Origin: Candidatus Blautia equi
Lineage (GTDB): Bacteria > Bacillota > Clostridia > Lachnospirales > Lachnospiraceae
Direction of reading: 5' to 3'
Length of the DNA stretch: 6,956 nt
Assembly (NCBI GenBank): GCA_018064695.1
Contig: JAGHUU010000157.1
Span: 1 to 6,956 of the forward strand
The position numbers and the translations under genes were made by a program. Below are positions 5,411-6,956 of this stretch, one piece after another. The notes beneath the pieces are model-generated. The model was not told the DNA's origin. It did no database searches and saw only the letters and a program-made list of their open reading frames with translations. The stretch's first letter is position 1. The number at the start of each line of letters is the position of its first letter.

Positions 5411-6790
5411 ATGAAAAAACCAAATGTGATCATGACCATAGCATCCGTTGCTGCATGTAAATTCACACGTTTTGTACTTAGAAAAACCGGCCGCGGCGGC
5501 ACTGCTGTTCCCGGCATTGTAGCTATGAAGATCTCTAAAAACATTCTTGCTGCCGTTTCCGACGGTATGAAGATCGTTGTTGTCACCGGAACCAACGGAA
5601 AAACCACCAGCTGCAACATGATCGAGCATGCCCTCACCGCATCCGGCTGCAACTGTCTGCTGAATAAATCCGGTGCAAACCTGCTCCACGGCATCGCAGC
5701 TGACCTCATCAGCAATGCCACCTGGCTTGGAAAACCGAAATATGACTACGCCGTTCTGGAGTGCGACGAGGCTGCCTTAAAACAGCTGGTTCCTTTCGTA
5801 AATCCAAAGGCTATTGTAGTAACTAACCTTTTCAGTGATCAGGTAGACCGTTACGGCGGTGTGCAGAACACCCTGAAGGAGATCCGCACCGGCGTGGAGC
5901 GCAGCCCAAAATCCACTCTGGTATTAAATGCGGAGGAGCCGCTTAGCGCATCTCTGGCACTGAACGTTCCTAACAAAGTGGTTTGGTACGGACTGGACGC
6001 AAGCGTAGGCGTACAGGGAAATATCGATCTCTCCGATGCAGGCAAATGCCCGAAATGCGGCGGCGATTACGAATATGACTATCACGTATACGCACACCTG
6101 GGCGGCTTCCGCTGCAGCAAGTGCGGTCATACCAGACAGACCCCTGATGTTTCCGTCACCTCTATTGATAAGATCGCAGCCGACGGCAGCACCATCCAGC
6201 TGAAAACAGAGGGTAAAACCCAGACCGTTCATGTGGCACTTCCTGCTGTATATAATGTCTACAACGCTGCCGGCGCAGTAGCCGCAGTAAAAGCCATGGG
6301 ACTTCCGTTGCAGAAAGCCATCGACTCCCTTGCAAGCGTCCGCTCTTCCTTTGGACGTCTGGAAACCTTTGATCTGAACGGAAACAGACTGCAGATGATC
6401 CTTGTTAAGAACCCTGCGGGCTGCAATCAGGCCTTCTCCTATGTCACAGGCTTTGATGAGGACTTCTCCGCCATCCTCTGTCTCAACGACAGAACCGGCG
6501 ACGGCCACGATATCTCCTGGATCAACGACACCGATTACGAAAAGCTCTGCACCTGCCCACACCTGAAAAAACTTTATGTGGCAGGCGACCGTGCCGCTGA
6601 CCTCTCCGAGCGTCTCCGCAAGGCAGGCGCAGGCGATGATCTCCAGACCGTAGTCACCGACTACAACAAGCTTCTGGAGTACCTGAAACAGGAAAAATAC
6701 CCGATCTTCGCAATGCCGAACTACACCTCCATGATGGAGCTCCGCGCAGTGCTGAATCAGGTATCCGGAAACAAAGATTTCTGGGAATAA
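5411..6790 (+). CDS. murT: Lipid II isoglutaminyl synthase subunit MurT (Mur ligase family), 459 aa
   Basis: MurT with the amidotransferase GatD converts D-glutamate in the lipid II stem peptide to D-isoglutamine at the cytoplasmic face of the membrane, using ATP. The ATP loop GTNGKTT spans 60-66. The Mur-ligase middle domain includes VLECDEAAL and VVTNLFSDQVDRYGG (about 115-150). A Cys4 zinc ribbon inserted at C213, C216, C235 and C238 is the mark that separates MurT from MurC-F. A DUF1727-type C-terminal domain (about 320-455) carries LNDRTGDGHDISW and AMPNYTSMM. The start at 5411 is chosen because AAGGAGG lies 5 nt upstream; the in-frame ATG at 5396 would include this site within the gene. 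gatD, usually adjacent, is not found on either side. The gene ends at a palindromic terminator, and its last 76 coding bases take part in a large inverted repeat. Confidence 0.93.
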   Translation: MKKPNVIMTIASVAACKFTRFVLRKTGRGGTAVPGIVAMKISKNILAAVSDGMKIVVVTGTNGKTTSCNMIEHALTASGCNCLLNKSGANLLHGIAADLISNATWLGKPKYDYAVLECDEAALKQLVPFVNPKAIVVTNLFSDQVDRYGGVQNTLKEIRTGVERSPKSTLVLNAEEPLSASLALNVPNKVVWYGLDASVGVQGNIDLSDAGKCPKCGGDYEYDYHVYAHLGGFRCSKCGHTRQTPDVSVTSIDKIAADGSTIQLKTEGKTQTVHVALPAVYNVYNAAGAVAAVKAMGLPLQKAIDSLASVRSSFGRLETFDLNGNRLQMILVKNPAGCNQAFSYVTGFDEDFSAILCLNDRTGDGHDISWINDTDYEKLCTCPHLKKLYVAGDRAADLSERLRKAGAGDDLQTVVTDYNKLLEYLKQEKYPIFAMPNYTSMMELRAVLNQVSGNKDFWE

Positions 6791-6877
6791 AAACAAAAAG
6801 TGGGACAAGGGGACAGGGGCCTGGGTCATTTTTAAATTAACCAGGTGCCTGTCCCCGAGTCCCACGTTTTGTTTTTT
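6791..6877. terminator. Long palindromic hairpin after murT (GGGGACAGG type), likely bidirectional terminator
   Basis: The arms pair about position 6832/6833: AAACAAAA, GTGGGAC (6800-6806 with 6859-6865), GGGGACAGG (6809-6817 with 6848-6856) and CCTGG (6820-6824 with 6841-6845), interrupted only by small mismatches. Outside the stem, T-rich tracts (GTTTTGTTTTTTTT on plus, TTTTTGTTTTTATT on minus) give terminators in both directions. Palindromes of this GGGACAGG type recur in many Firmicute genomes as REP-like elements; that is from memory and was not checked. Confidence 0.75.
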
Positions 6878-6956
6878 TTACCAGAAATCTTTGTTTCCGG
6901 AGACCGGATTGAGCCCAGCGCGGCGCTGCCTCATGGGGGTGTAGTTAGGCAATGGG
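6878..6956 (-). pseudogene. Inverted, degraded copy of the murT 3' end (25 codons plus stop visible)
   Basis: Read on the minus strand from the right edge, the frame gives PLPNYTPMRQRRAGL... ending ...VSGNKDFW-stop. This aligns residue by residue with the murT C-terminus (AMPNYTSMMELRAVL... ending ...VSGNKDFWE). The 21 bases nearest the stop are identical. The next 55 hold 12 substitutions, 8 of them changing the amino acid, so there is no sign of selection for protein function. It could be the tail of a second MurT gene reading in from the right, a real inverted-duplication remnant, or a fold-back artefact. The last is favoured here (see findings). Confidence 0.4.

Larger units (their letters stand above)
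6709..6956. repeat. Ungapped 248-bp inverted repeat covering the murT end and its mirror copy
   Basis: Positions x and 13665-x are complementary for most bases from 6709 to 6956 with no insertion or deletion. In the part outside the hairpin (6709-6784 against 6881-6956), 64 of 76 pairs match. The right boundary is the window edge, so the full extent is unknown. Confidence 0.85.

Noticed and set aside
5924..6865. 313-residue minus-strand open frame opposite murT
   Set aside because: Its codons mirror murT, it has no recognisable domain, and it would begin within the terminator hairpin. The murT frame carries all family motifs.
1..6956. tRNA, rRNA, riboswitch, transposase or phage genes
   Set aside because: No cloverleaf, conserved rRNA segment, recognised riboswitch core or mobile-element protein could be found by reading either strand.

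Overview
The window looks like chromosomal DNA of a gut-type anaerobic Firmicute, most likely a member of the Lachnospiraceae. The reasons are strong AGGAGG-type ribosome binding sites, a mid-range GC content with AT-rich intergenic regions, a D-lactate dehydrogenase whose promoter overlaps a Rex-type operator, a MurT-type Mur ligase with a Cys4 ribbon, and a DUF5060/DUF4038/DUF5605 glycosidase. The genus is inference; no rRNA or other marker gene is present.

Layout. Positions 2-1381 (+) hold a 5'-truncated glycoside hydrolase that ends at a bidirectional hairpin terminator. Positions 1437-1745 are a non-coding array of 13 short arms, alternately ATGGCA-like and TGCCAT-like, with a period of 51-52 bp. 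Next come three minus-strand genes: an HD-domain phosphohydrolase (1807-2388), and upstream of it a two-gene ABC exporter operon (permease 2491-3234, ATPase 3246-3935) with its own terminator and a candidate promoter. Beyond a further terminator lies the minus-strand D-lactate dehydrogenase ldhA (4170-5156). A 254-bp divergent control region (5157-5410) carries an excellent ldhA promoter, two Rex-like operators, a separate inverted repeat and a promoter for plus-strand murT (5411-6790). The window ends in a long imperfect palindrome (6709-6956): the end of murT, a hairpin rich in GGGGACAGG, and an inverted, degraded copy of the murT 3' end.

How it works together. The genes look like independent housekeeping or accessory units rather than one pathway: glycan degradation, an HD hydrolase, a small ABC exporter, redox-controlled lactate fermentation, and peptidoglycan amidation. 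No CRISPR-cas, phage, toxin-antitoxin or secondary-metabolite system is visible. The points most worth attention are the phased array of alternating arms at 1437-1745, the paired Rex-like sites in front of ldhA, and the inverted murT tail. The pattern of differences in that tail suggests a fold-back sequencing or assembly artefact at least as much as real biology.
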